A DNA stretch of 64,000 bases from Pseudomonadota bacterium. Lineage in GTDB: Bacteria; Myxococcota_A; UBA796; GCA-2862545. Under the pieces are notes generated by a model. The model ran no database searches. It had not been told where the DNA came from and was given only the letters and a program-made list of their open reading frames with translations. Shown piece by piece: positions 6,983 through 15,736 of the stretch (positions are counted from its first letter, which is position 1; each line of letters begins with the position of its first letter). Both the position numbers and the translations under genes were made by a program. Location: positions 1 to 64,000 of the forward strand of contig CANJMY010000007.1 of assembly GCA_947475315.1 (NCBI GenBank). The letters are read 5' to 3'.

Positions 6983-9918
6983 TTCGTCACCCCGAACTTG
7001 CCGTCGCCGTTGAGGTCGAGCACCAGCGGGTTGGTGTAGGACATCGGCGCGCCGCCGGGCACCACCACGCTGTACGCGTAGCCGGGCTCGCCTCGCTTGG
7101 GCACCGGTGGGTCGGTCAGCGGGCCGACGTCGGTCAGGCACTCGACGCTGGGCTTGTCGGTGAGCGCGTCCACGTCGGTCCAGTCGATGTGGCCGTCGCC
7201 GTTGTTGTCGCTGGTGTCGGGCCAGCCGTTGCAGTCCAGGTCGGCGCTGTCGACCAGCGGCGCACCGGCCTCGACCACGATCCAGGCGTCGCCGGAGTCG
7301 GGCAGCAGGTCGGCGAGCGGGAGCGTCATGTTGAGGCGATCCAAGCCGTCGAGGTCGTCCTCGGACGCGGGGTGGGCGAGCTCGTCGCGCAGGGTGCGCA
7401 CGACTCGACCGTTCACCACCACGCGCACCTCCTCCACGGGGATCCACGGGGCGGCGCGCACCACGATCGACAACGAGCCCGACGTGTCCGGCTGGAACGG
7501 CGTGAGCGACGGGCCATGGGCGACGCTTGTGTTGTCGTCGAGCGAGACGGTGAGCACCGGGCCGTTCGTGCCCATCATCCGACCGTCGCGGACCGAGGCG
7601 TCGAACAGGCCCACGTCGAAGTCGGCCACCGACGTGTCCGCCCACACCAGGTTGCGCGGGAAGCCGATCACGCTCTCGGTGAGCGTGTGGCTGTCGCTGT
7701 TCGCGGTGCCGGACCGCAGGACGCCCTGGTTCAGCAGGTAGAACCAGATCGCCCGGTAGGGCTGGTAGACCGAGTTGGCCGAGCCGTTCATCACCTCTTG
7801 GGCGTCGAAGTCGCTGTTCGCGTGCCCAGCACCCGGCGGCGTGCGCAGGAAGAGCGACGCGCCCGAGCCGTCGTAGGACTTGGGCAGCGGCTTGGTGCCG
7901 TCCAGATCGATCGCGTCGACCCAGCCAAAGTCTCGGCCAAACTGGAAGCCATCATAGGGGTGGTTGAGCTGGGCGACGCCGTTGTCCTCGTCCCACCCAT
8001 GACCGACCAGGCGATCCATGAGCGCGCCTGGCTCGACCAGCTCGTCCCACGCCGCGCCGCGCAGCGAGTCGGCCGGGTCGTACTTCACCGGCCAGAAATT
8101 GAAGTGGCCGATCACGCGCGGGTACGACGAGTCGGAGAACAGCGGGAACAGGATGTGGCCGGTGGACTCGGTGCCCTCGATCACCGCGAGCCGCGACGAC
8201 GCGTCGAGCGCGCTGAGCGCCGCGCTGTAGTCGCCGACCACGTCGTGCTCGGTCGAGGCGATCACGTCGATGCGCGCGGCGAGCCAGGCGCGAACGCGAT
8301 CTTCGCCGCCCAGGCTGGAGTCGAAGGACGCCGCGCCGTGCACGTGGAAGTCGCCCGACAGCGTCCCTTCGGGCTGGAGCGGCAGCGTCTCGACGGCGAG
8401 CGTGGCGGAGGTGCCTCCGCCGGCCGTCACCGTGACCGTGGTGTGCGCGAGCGTGGTGAACGGCCCGGCCGCCGCGTACAGCTCGTAGGTGCCGGGCGGG
8501 ACGACCAGCGACGTGGGTCCGTCGACCAGCACGCGGTTGCAGGCGGGCGATCCGCCGTGCGGGTTGCCGAGCAGCGGCGCGCAGGACGCGAAGTGGCCCA
8601 GGAAGGTGCCCATCCGCGCGTCGGCCTCGTCGGCGGTGGTCGGGTCGACGAACACCAGCAGGTGGTCGGTCACCCCGTCGACTGTGCCGTCGACGACCAA
8701 CTCGCCGACCGCGGGCACGGTGAGATCCTCGGCGGTCGCGTCGCCTCCGCCGACCTTCACGTCGTCCGACGTCACCAGCTGGCCGAACGCCTCGACCTCG
8801 AGCGTGTAGGTCCGGTCCGGCGGGACACGCGCCGAGAACGTGCCGTCGGCAGCCGGGATCACGTGAGTCCACGGGGTACGCGTCGAGGGGTCGTCCGACG
8901 CCGCGCCCTCGCTGATCACGATCTGCGCGCGGACGGGGGCGCCGAGGCCGCCGATGTCGTCGGCCTCCTGCACGACGCGTCCCGTGAGCGTGACGTAGGG
9001 CTCATCCCACAGCTGCTTGCGCAGCTCCAGCGCGATGTCCGACACGCCCGAGACCGCAGCACCCGGCGCCACGGCCAGGAAGCGCTCATAGACCTCGGCG
9101 TCGCGCGGCAGCAGCACGCGGGTGGGCGTGCCGATCGCGCTGATGATGTCGCTGTGAAAGCCGCTCACGCCGTCGCGATCGCAGGCGACCTCGCCGTAGC
9201 TCGCGCCAGGCTGCTCGTGCGCCGCGGCGACCATGTACGGGGTGGTGACGATCGCGTCGCCCACGTCCGACAGGCCGAACCCGGGGTGGGTGAAGCCGGC
9301 GCCGACCGCAGGCGCGAAGGGGATCTGCCCGCGATCGCCAAAGTAGAAGCCGTCGCCGACGAACACCGACATCGGGTCGACGCCCTCGTGGATCAGCTCG
9401 GTCCGAACTCGGATTCCGGGCTCACATGGCCGGATCTCGTAGCGGGTGGCGACGCGCACGTCGGGGCGGTTGTCCAGGGTGCCGGTGACCTGCACCGCCT
9501 TGATGTCGCCGTCCTCCAGGATCTGGAGCGTGTCGTAGTGGGCGACATCTTGAGGGAGCAGGCCGGTCGCTTGCAGCAATTGTCGGAGGTCGTCGTCGTT
9601 GGCGCCTCGGTTCGACAGGTCGACCAGGTTGCCGCCGGTGGGCCCGAGGTAGTGCGGGTGGTCCAGCGCCTCGATGACCGCGACGACCTTGTCGTTTCCA
9701 AGTACGATATCACCAAGAGCGCCCAGCGCGCCGACGCCGCCGGGCACCTGGGCCGGGTCGGTGACGACGAACACCTCACTGGTGCCAGACTCACAGGTGT
9801 ACGCGACGGCCTTGCACGGGCTCGGGACCACGCAGTCGTCGGCGCCGCCGAGGCAACCCTCCGGAGCGGGGCAGGCGGTCACGAGCAGGAGGGGCAGGGG
9901 CAGCAGGTAGGTGCGCAT
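6979..9918 (-). CDS. CehA/McbA-type PHP metallohydrolase lipoprotein
   Basis: 979 residues. Lipobox LVTAC places the mature N-terminal Cys at position 16. The central part has the PHP-superfamily signature of the CehA/McbA family: GDFHVH near residue 523, STEHD near 556, an Asn-His-Pro motif (LNHPY) and a late NSDSH, which supply metal ligands for phosphoesterase-type hydrolysis. N-terminal regions (about 40-500) are beta-rich with carboxypeptidase-regulatory-like modules. The C-terminus has two Ca-binding dockerin/EF-like loops (DNNGDGHIDW and DLNGDGKFG). CehA and McbA themselves act on carbaryl; the natural substrate here is unknown. It is translationally coupled to the barrel-like gene downstream. 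Confidence 0.8.
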   Translation of the reverse strand: MRTYLLPLPLLLVTACPAPEGCLGGADDCVVPSPCKAVAYTCESGTSEVFVVTDPAQVPGGVGALGALGDIVLGNDKVVAVIEALDHPHYLGPTGGNLVDLSNRGANDDDLRQLLQATGLLPQDVAHYDTLQILEDGDIKAVQVTGTLDNRPDVRVATRYEIRPCEPGIRVRTELIHEGVDPMSVFVGDGFYFGDRGQIPFAPAVGAGFTHPGFGLSDVGDAIVTTPYMVAAAHEQPGASYGEVACDRDGVSGFHSDIISAIGTPTRVLLPRDAEVYERFLAVAPGAAVSGVSDIALELRKQLWDEPYVTLTGRVVQEADDIGGLGAPVRAQIVISEGAASDDPSTRTPWTHVIPAADGTFSARVPPDRTYTLEVEAFGQLVTSDDVKVGGGDATAEDLTVPAVGELVVDGTVDGVTDHLLVFVDPTTADEADARMGTFLGHFASCAPLLGNPHGGSPACNRVLVDGPTSLVVPPGTYELYAAAGPFTTLAHTTVTVTAGGGTSATLAVETLPLQPEGTLSGDFHVHGAASFDSSLGGEDRVRAWLAARIDVIASTEHDVVGDYSAALSALDASSRLAVIEGTESTGHILFPLFSDSSYPRVIGHFNFWPVKYDPADSLRGAAWDELVEPGALMDRLVGHGWDEDNGVAQLNHPYDGFQFGRDFGWVDAIDLDGTKPLPKSYDGSGASLFLRTPPGAGHANSDFDAQEVMNGSANSVYQPYRAIWFYLLNQGVLRSGTANSDSHTLTESVIGFPRNLVWADTSVADFDVGLFDASVRDGRMMGTNGPVLTVSLDDNTSVAHGPSLTPFQPDTSGSLSIVVRAAPWIPVEEVRVVVNGRVVRTLRDELAHPASEDDLDGLDRLNMTLPLADLLPDSGDAWIVVEAGAPLVDSADLDCNGWPDTSDNNGDGHIDWTDVDALTDKPSVECLTDVGPLTDPPVPKRGEPGYAYSVVVPGGAPMSYTNPLVLDLNGDGKFGVTK

Positions 9919-9944
9919 GGTCTGACCCTAGCGGATAGAGGCGG

Positions 9945-9971
9945 CGTTCGCGAGCGGTGCCGTTCGCGAGC
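9945..9971. repeat. 11-bp direct repeat in a divergent promoter region
   Basis: CGTTCGCGAGC occurs at 9945-9955 and again, exactly, at 9961-9971. Each copy contains the palindrome TCGCGA and the copies are 16 bases apart. They sit between the divergent PHP lipoprotein gene and mtgA, where an operator would be expected. No regulator is identified. Confidence 0.35.
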
Positions 9972-9987
9972 ACGAGGGAGCGCCGCT

Positions 9988-10722
9988 GTGGCCACGCTGC
10001 GCAAGATCGCCGTTCGGCTCGTGGTGTGGTGCACGCGACTGGTGGTCGCGGCGCTGCTCTTCAGCGTGCTCCAGGTGGTCGCCTTGCGCTGGGTGAACCC
10101 CCCGATGACCTGGACCATGGTGGAGAGCGGCTGGGCGCGCGGCGCGATGCCGCAGCAGCGCTGGCTCGACATGGACGCGCTGGGTCGAGAGGTCCCGCGC
10201 GCGGCGGTGGCGGCCGAGGACGGCTGGTTCTGGCACCACCACGGCTTTGACCTGGGCGCCATCGAGGCGGCGGTCGAGCACAACGCCGACTCCAAGAAGG
10301 TGAAGGGCGCGTCGACCATCTCCCAGCAGGTCGCCCGCAACGTCTTCCTCTGGCAGGGCCGGACCTGGGTCCGCAAAGGCCTGGAGGCTTGGTATACCGT
10401 GCTGATGGAGGCGCTGGTCCCCAAGGCGCGCATCCTCGAGGTCTACCTCAACGTCGCGGAGACCGGCCCCAACACGTTCGGCATGGAGGCGGGGGCCAGG
10501 CACTGGTTCGGCAAGTCCGCCAAGGCGCTCACGCCCGAGGAGTCCGCGCGGTTGGTCGGCATCCTCCCGTCCCCGAACAAGTGGGGCATCCACGGCGAAG
10601 TGGTCAACAAGCGCGTGCCGATCATCCTGGAGCACAAGGTCCCGTTCCCGGGTGAGCGCGGCTTCGCGGACATGGCGAAGAGGGCGCCCAAGTCGGTGGG
10701 CTGGCGGGTGTGGTTCGACTGA
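9988..10722 (+). CDS. mtgA: Monofunctional biosynthetic peptidoglycan transglycosylase
   Basis: 244 residues. One N-terminal membrane anchor (about 8-35) is followed by a GT51 domain. The catalytic Glu77 lies in AAEDGWFWHHHG, followed by GASTISQQVARN, a conserved GT51 motif, and by EVYLNVAETG and the late LVGILPSP segment. It polymerises lipid II into glycan strands on the periplasmic face of the inner membrane, without a transpeptidase domain. The GTG start at 9988 is placed by GGGAG 8 bases upstream and by the membrane anchor. It is followed by an amidase gene in the same orientation, so the pair may serve wall remodelling. Confidence 0.93.
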   Translation: MATLRKIAVRLVVWCTRLVVAALLFSVLQVVALRWVNPPMTWTMVESGWARGAMPQQRWLDMDALGREVPRAAVAAEDGWFWHHHGFDLGAIEAAVEHNADSKKVKGASTISQQVARNVFLWQGRTWVRKGLEAWYTVLMEALVPKARILEVYLNVAETGPNTFGMEAGARHWFGKSAKALTPEESARLVGILPSPNKWGIHGEVVNKRVPIILEHKVPFPGERGFADMAKRAPKSVGWRVWFD

Positions 10723-10816
10723 GCCTGCGCTGGGCTAGGCACGCCGGATTTCCACCTTGGAGGCGGAACGGCGGCGTTGGAGGCGTTAAACGGGTGGCGT
10801 TCCCCACGGGTGCCTC

Positions 10817-12817
10817 GTGACCGCACGCCTTGTCCGCTCCGCCTCGGCTCTCGCCACGCTGTTCCTCGTCGCCTGCGCGACCGCGGATGTGTCCGTGGAC
10901 TCGGACGCCCCGGCGCCGCTCGTCGAAGGGGAAGCCCCGGGCGCGTCCCCGGACGTGTACGCAGACGCGGCGCAGACCTGGGAGGTCCCCGCGGACCTGC
11001 TGCAGGCGATCGCCCAGACCGAGACCGGCGGCAAGATGGTGTCGGGTCAGGAGGAGATCGAGGGCTGGGCGCCCGCGTTCGGCGTGATGGGCCTGCGCGG
11101 CGAACACCTGACGGACGGTGCGCGTCTGGCCGGGCTGGATGAGGCGCGGGTCCGCACGGATCGCGCGTCGAACGTGATGGCCGTCGCGGCGCTGCTGTCG
11201 TCGTGGGCCGACGAGTCCGCGCTCGACCGCGCGGACCTGGGCGCCTGGGCGCCGCTCGTCGCGCGCTACGCCGCCATCCCCAACACCAACGCCACGGCGT
11301 CGTACGTGTGGGACGGTGTGTTCGGCAACCTACAGCGCGGCTTCGTCGTCGAAGGCGGCTTTGTCGGTGGCATGGACGTGGTGCCCGCGTGGCCTCGACC
11401 GACGGTGTCGGCGTCGGTGCTGGGTGCCGAGCACCCCTACGCGGTGTGGCGTCCGTCGCCGAACTTCAACACGCGCAGCGCGGGCGCGGGCGGCGTCGGG
11501 ATGGTCATCATCCACGACTGCGAGGGTGCGTACTCCGGTTGCTGGGGCTGGCTCAGCGACGCCGCGTCCGGCGTGAGCGCCCACTACGTGATCAGCGAGA
11601 CGGGCTCGGAGATCTCGCAGCTTGTGCACGAGGCCGACCGCGCGTGGCACGTCGGCGCCACCTACGACTGCGTGCTCAACGGCAACGCCGACTGCAGCCT
11701 CAATGGCTGGAACGTGAACCACTTCTCGGTGGGGATCGAGCACGCCGGCTTCTCGTCGCAGACCAGCTGGGACGACCACCTGCTGGACGTGTCCGCGCAG
11801 CTCGTCTGCGACATCACGACCACGCACCAGATCCCCCGCGACAGCTACCACATCGTCGCGCACGCCACGCTCCAGCCCTACAACCGCACGGACCCGGGCG
11901 CGGGCTGGCCGTGGGTCGACTACCTCGACCGCGTGCACGCCGCGTGCGGCGAGGCGACGAGCGGCGGCACCGCCGGTCAGATCGTGATCGACAGCAACAA
12001 CGCGGCGAACGATGCGAGCGTGGCGCGGGTCGACACCTCCGCCAACTGGACGTCGAGCGCCAGCGTCTCTGGCTACTGGAACACCGGCTACTGGGTGGCG
12101 CCCACCTCGCCCGTGTCCGACCCGGCGCGCTTCCAGTTCTTGGCGGCCTCGCCGGTCTGCTACAAGGTCGACGCGTGGTGGACGGCGGCGGCGGACCGAT
12201 CGGCCTCCGCGCCTTGGATCGCGTACGACGCGGGCGGCGCTGAGGTCGGCCGCGCGGTGGTCGATCAGACCGCGCGTGGCTCCCAGTGGAACACGCTCGG
12301 CACCTGGGGCTTCACGCCGGGGTGGAACCAGGTCGACCTGTCCCGCTGGGCTGCGGCGGGCGCCGTGGTCGTCGCGGACGCGGTCCGGCTCACGCCGGCC
12401 ACCGGCTGCGAGCTGTGCGGCGACGGCGTGCTGGACGCGGGCGAGCGGTGCGACGACGGGGATCTGGTGTCGGGCGACGGCTGCTCGTCGACCTGCCAGC
12501 CTGAGCTGCACATCACGTCGGTGAGCGTCGTCACGCCGGGCAACCCGCTGACGCTCACCGCCGACGGCGCCGCCCCTGGCCAGGCGATCACGTTCTACAC
12601 GGGCTCGGGGCGGGGGACGTCGCCGGTGCCCGGCTGCGCCTCCGCCTCGCTGCCGTTCACGCCGCGCTACACGCTCGGGCACGGAACGGCCGACAGCGCG
12701 GGGCACGTGTCCGTGCGCATCACCTCGCCGTCGTACCTCGCGTACAAGGTCTTCAAGTTCGTCGCGGTGGACGACGCCGCCTGCGACCTCTCGCCCGCGT
12801 GGCGTCAGCGCTTCTAG
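10817..12817 (+). CDS. Mosaic peptidoglycan amidase lipoprotein with golvesin-like and Cys-rich domains
   Basis: 666 residues. After a signal peptide with lipobox LVAC come four parts: a lysozyme/SLT-like helical region (about 45-150), an N-acetylmuramoyl-L-alanine amidase (Amidase_2/PGRP) domain (about 195-380), a golvesin-like beta domain (about 390-530) and a DUF4215-type Cys-rich repeat (CGDGVLDAGERCDDGD, about 531-562) plus a terminal beta domain. In the amidase part I see VIIHD near 231, SVGIEHAGF and AHATLQPYNRTDPG near 350, matching the zinc-ligand and substrate motifs. The protein should cut the amide between muramic acid and L-Ala in the periplasm or on the surface of other cells. 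Its 8-base separation from the convergent neighbour leaves no terminator. Confidence 0.85.
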   Translation: MTARLVRSASALATLFLVACATADVSVDSDAPAPLVEGEAPGASPDVYADAAQTWEVPADLLQAIAQTETGGKMVSGQEEIEGWAPAFGVMGLRGEHLTDGARLAGLDEARVRTDRASNVMAVAALLSSWADESALDRADLGAWAPLVARYAAIPNTNATASYVWDGVFGNLQRGFVVEGGFVGGMDVVPAWPRPTVSASVLGAEHPYAVWRPSPNFNTRSAGAGGVGMVIIHDCEGAYSGCWGWLSDAASGVSAHYVISETGSEISQLVHEADRAWHVGATYDCVLNGNADCSLNGWNVNHFSVGIEHAGFSSQTSWDDHLLDVSAQLVCDITTTHQIPRDSYHIVAHATLQPYNRTDPGAGWPWVDYLDRVHAACGEATSGGTAGQIVIDSNNAANDASVARVDTSANWTSSASVSGYWNTGYWVAPTSPVSDPARFQFLAASPVCYKVDAWWTAAADRSASAPWIAYDAGGAEVGRAVVDQTARGSQWNTLGTWGFTPGWNQVDLSRWAAAGAVVVADAVRLTPATGCELCGDGVLDAGERCDDGDLVSGDGCSSTCQPELHITSVSVVTPGNPLTLTADGAAPGQAITFYTGSGRGTSPVPGCASASLPFTPRYTLGHGTADSAGHVSVRITSPSYLAYKVFKFVAVDDAACDLSPAWRQRF

Positions 12818-12824
12818 GCGTCGC

Positions 12825-13829
12825 TCACAGCCGCGACAGGCCGACGCGTCGACGCGCCTGCAGGCAGGCGTCGGCGCCCACCTCAAAGTCGCGGCACGCG
12901 TGCGGACGGATGGCGTAGATCGCGCAGCGCCAGGGCGGCCCACCGGGGTTCAGGCCCACGCAGCGACCGCCCGGGCGGTCCAGGTAGCGGAACTCACCAT
13001 CGGCGGAGATCAGGTCGGGCCGGACGAGGTTGACCGCGTCCTCCGGCTCGACCGACACGGCGTGGAAGCCCTCGCGGCAGCACGCGCCGCACGCCGCGCA
13101 GTCGCTGTGGTCGAGCTTGCGCTCCCAGCGCACGCACGCGGGCGAGGCCGGCGCGACGGCACGATCGTGGGCGCGGCAGTGGGTCGTCTGCGAGGCGCTC
13201 CACGCGCAGGTGTCGCAGGTGCCGCCGCTCGGGTGGGCCGCGACGCCAACCGCGGTCCGGGGTCGGGTGAGGGACCACAGCGAGCCGGGCTCGGCCGCGC
13301 CGCGCACCAGGTCCGCCATGTCGGCTGTGGCGCGGAGCGCGTCGAGCAGCGGGCCGGACCACTTGCCGCGCACCGCCTCGGGCCACGCGGCGCGCGCGAG
13401 GGGGATGGCGGGGTCGTCGCCGGCGCCGAGCGCGTCGGGCGGCAGCGCGTCCCAGTAGGGGCGCCAGTTCGTCGTCGGCGCGAGCAGGTCCCGCAGGCCG
13501 TAGAGGTCGGTGAGCGCGGCCTGCAGGCGGTGGCACGCGTGCTCCTGCACGGCGGCGCGCGCGTCCTCCGTGTTGTCCAGGCCCCAGTCGACCTCGCGGA
13601 GCATGCTCGGCCCTTGTACGAGCGCGTGCACGATCTCGTGCAGGATCATCTGCGCCACGCTGTCGTCGGGATCGAAGTCGGACGGCGGGCACAGGGTCAA
13701 CGTGTCACGGCCATCCCACGACGCGTACACGTCCGGGGCGCGGGCGACCTTCCAGCCCAGGCGCGCGGCGCAGCGCAGCCAGATCGCGTCGAGCGGGTCG
13801 CCATACGTGCCAGGGATGGTGCGTGTCAT
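12825..13829 (-). CDS. HExxH metallopeptidase-like domain fused to a YkgJ-type Cys cluster
   Basis: 334 residues. The N-terminal third has HEIVH (His64-Glu65, His68), the zinc-binding signature of gluzincin/minigluzincin proteases, with a following EHACH at 95-100 that could supply a third ligand. The C-terminal third begins with a CDTC pair, then has the YkgJ-like cluster DCAACGACC, a later WRCAIYAIRPHACRDF segment and a final Cys; YkgJ/UPF0153 proteins are thought to bind zinc or an Fe-S cluster. The middle (about 100-220) is helical with no recognised motif. No signal peptide is seen, so it is probably cytoplasmic. Substrate unknown. Confidence 0.75.
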   Translation of the reverse strand: MTRTIPGTYGDPLDAIWLRCAARLGWKVARAPDVYASWDGRDTLTLCPPSDFDPDDSVAQMILHEIVHALVQGPSMLREVDWGLDNTEDARAAVQEHACHRLQAALTDLYGLRDLLAPTTNWRPYWDALPPDALGAGDDPAIPLARAAWPEAVRGKWSGPLLDALRATADMADLVRGAAEPGSLWSLTRPRTAVGVAAHPSGGTCDTCAWSASQTTHCRAHDRAVAPASPACVRWERKLDHSDCAACGACCREGFHAVSVEPEDAVNLVRPDLISADGEFRYLDRPGGRCVGLNPGGPPWRCAIYAIRPHACRDFEVGADACLQARRRVGLSRL

Positions 13830-13939
13830 CCGCGGCGCCTATCTCGTGGTGTCACCTGCGCGTAAGTGCAGCATGTCGGACGCATGGGCCATGACATGAG
13901 TGTCCGGGACGCAAACCGCGACGGCCCCGACGGTCGGAC

Positions 13940-14036
13940 GGCTCCAGGGTGCCCGGAAGGGACGCTCCTGAGGACCACGCGCGCTGCTCTCCCCTTGTGT
14001 GGCGCGCAGGATGGACTCGGGACGCACCCTGGAGCC
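13940..14036 (+). repeat. 13-bp inverted repeat upstream of the kinase operon
   Basis: GGCTCCAGGGTGC (13940-13952) and its exact complement GCACCCTGGAGCC (14024-14036) are separated by 71 bases and end 63 bases before the kinase ATG. They could form a long-range stem in a 5' leader RNA or be paired protein sites. The rest of the gene-free stretch 13830-14099 between the divergent genes holds no reading frame I can support. Confidence 0.5.
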
Positions 14037-14099
14037 TTCGACCACCCCTCCGTGAATGCGCGCGCCGGACCGGCCCGTTAGCGGACGACGGGGGCTCGC

Positions 14100-15686
14100 A
14101 TGGACGGCGTGGACGCCAAGGCCTCGCTGGGCCCGCACGACGCTCGCTACCGCCTGGACTACCCGCTCGGTGAGGGCGGCATGGCGGTGGTCTGGCGGGG
14201 CTACGACTCCGTCAAACAGAAGCTCGTCGCCATCAAGGTGGTGCGGGGCGGGGGACGGGCGACCGCGGTGCGGGTCAAGCGCTTGACCGCCGAGCTCCGC
14301 GCGTTGTCCAGGCTGGAGTCCGCGCGGCACCCCAACCTGGTGCAGGTCTACGCGTTCCACGAGTACGAGGATCCAGAGACCAACGAACAACGCGCCTTCA
14401 TCGTCATGGAGTACGTGGAGGGCGGCAACGTCGAGCAGCAGATGCACGCGTTGGGGCGTCTCCCGCCGCGGCGGGCGGTGCGTTGGGTGGTGCAGGTGCT
14501 CTCGGCGTTGGGGGCCGCGCATCGGGTCAACGTCGTCCATCGAGACATCAAGCCGTCGAACATCCTGCTGGACCGCGAGGGCAACGCGGTGCTCGCGGAC
14601 TTTGGCATCGCCATGTTCTCCGACGAGGTCGATCGCTTCACGCGCACGGGCGTGATGATGGGGTCGGTCGCCTACGCTCCGCCGGAGCAGCGCCTGTCGG
14701 CCAAGGACGCGCGGCCGACGTCCGATCTGTACGCGACAGGCGCCGCGCTCTACCAGATGCTGACCGGCGAGCGCCCCGATCACCTCTTCGCCGAGCCGAT
14801 CGAGCATGCGCGCTGGCAGCTCGTGGACGAGCCGCTGCGGTCGGTGCTCTTCAAGGCGATGAAGAAGGACCCGGACGAGCGCTACCAGACCGCCGATGCC
14901 ATGGCCGACGCGCTGGAGGCTTGCGTCGCGTCCCTGCCACCGGACGAGGTCGCCGACGCGCTCACCCGGTTTCCTGGGCGCAGCGCCGACAGCCGAGACG
15001 GCGCGTTCCCGACGTTCGGACAGACCAAGACGGCAGACGGGCTCCCTGAGTTTGATGACGACGACGGCGCTCGCGCGCTCACCCCGGCTCGGGCGGCTTT
15101 GGCGGTGGGCAGCGTGGTTCTCGTCGCGCTCGCCGTGTGGCTCACGAATCCGGTCGGGACGCCGCCGTCGGCGACGGCGCCTGTGGCGGCGGTCGGGTCG
15201 GCGACGTTGGCGGCTCCTCCGGTCGCGCCGTCCCCGGGTCCGCCGACCGGGCCGGAGGTGGCAGCCCCGGCCACGTCGGCCGCGCCTGCGTCGCCTGAAG
15301 CTGCCTCCGCCGTCTCGCCGGGCGCGCCGCGCGCGAGGACCAAACCCGTCGCCCCAGCCCCCGTCTCGCCCGAGATGGCGCCGATCGCCGGCAAGTGGCG
15401 CCGCAACGGTGGGTCGGTTGGGCCCTCGACGTTCGTGGTCGGAGGCGAACCGTCGGCGCTGCGCGGAACGTTCGCCTACAGCCGCGCGAACAGGGTGGTG
15501 GGCGAGGGGACGCTCTCCAAGGGCGCCTGGGATCCCGACGCACGGCAGGGCGCGGTTGAATTTGAGTACGCGGAGACGACCGTACGCCTCGACCTCAAGC
15601 TCTTGCAGGACGGTACGCTGGCGGTGACGTGTTGCGGAGGTGGCGCTGTGAACATGGGAGACATCCAGTACCGCCGGGCGGAGTGA
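14100..15686 (+). CDS. Hanks-type Ser/Thr protein kinase, membrane-anchored
   Basis: 528 residues. A full PknB-like kinase domain (about 15-280) shows the Gly loop GEGGMAVV, Lys46 in VAIKVV, HRDIKPSN at 147-154 and DFG at 167-169, with APPEQ in the activation segment, so it should be active. A Pro/Ala-rich part contains one transmembrane helix at about 330-352. The outside portion ends with a beta-rich domain of about 110 residues (from GKWRRNGG) that may act as a sensor. It is the first gene of a five-gene run and lies 50 bases before an FHA-domain gene, the expected reader of its phosphothreonine. A 13-bp inverted repeat precedes it. Confidence 0.92.
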   Translation: MDGVDAKASLGPHDARYRLDYPLGEGGMAVVWRGYDSVKQKLVAIKVVRGGGRATAVRVKRLTAELRALSRLESARHPNLVQVYAFHEYEDPETNEQRAFIVMEYVEGGNVEQQMHALGRLPPRRAVRWVVQVLSALGAAHRVNVVHRDIKPSNILLDREGNAVLADFGIAMFSDEVDRFTRTGVMMGSVAYAPPEQRLSAKDARPTSDLYATGAALYQMLTGERPDHLFAEPIEHARWQLVDEPLRSVLFKAMKKDPDERYQTADAMADALEACVASLPPDEVADALTRFPGRSADSRDGAFPTFGQTKTADGLPEFDDDDGARALTPARAALAVGSVVLVALAVWLTNPVGTPPSATAPVAAVGSATLAAPPVAPSPGPPTGPEVAAPATSAAPASPEAASAVSPGAPRARTKPVAPAPVSPEMAPIAGKWRRNGGSVGPSTFVVGGEPSALRGTFAYSRANRVVGEGTLSKGAWDPDARQGAVEFEYAETTVRLDLKLLQDGTLAVTCCGGGAVNMGDIQYRRAE

Positions 15687-15736
15687 TCCCCCGCGTCAGC
15701 ATCCGTGGTAGACCAGGGCTGGGGATGGGGGTGTGA

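Noticed and set aside
7189-9987. Extension of the mtgA frame upstream through the PHP lipoprotein gene
   Set aside because: The real protein starts at GTG 9988 with a membrane anchor and ribosome site; the upstream part is antisense of a clear gene.
13866-14081. A 71-codon frame in the gap before the kinase gene
   Set aside because: No ribosome site, composition unlike the neighbours, and it covers the inverted repeat.
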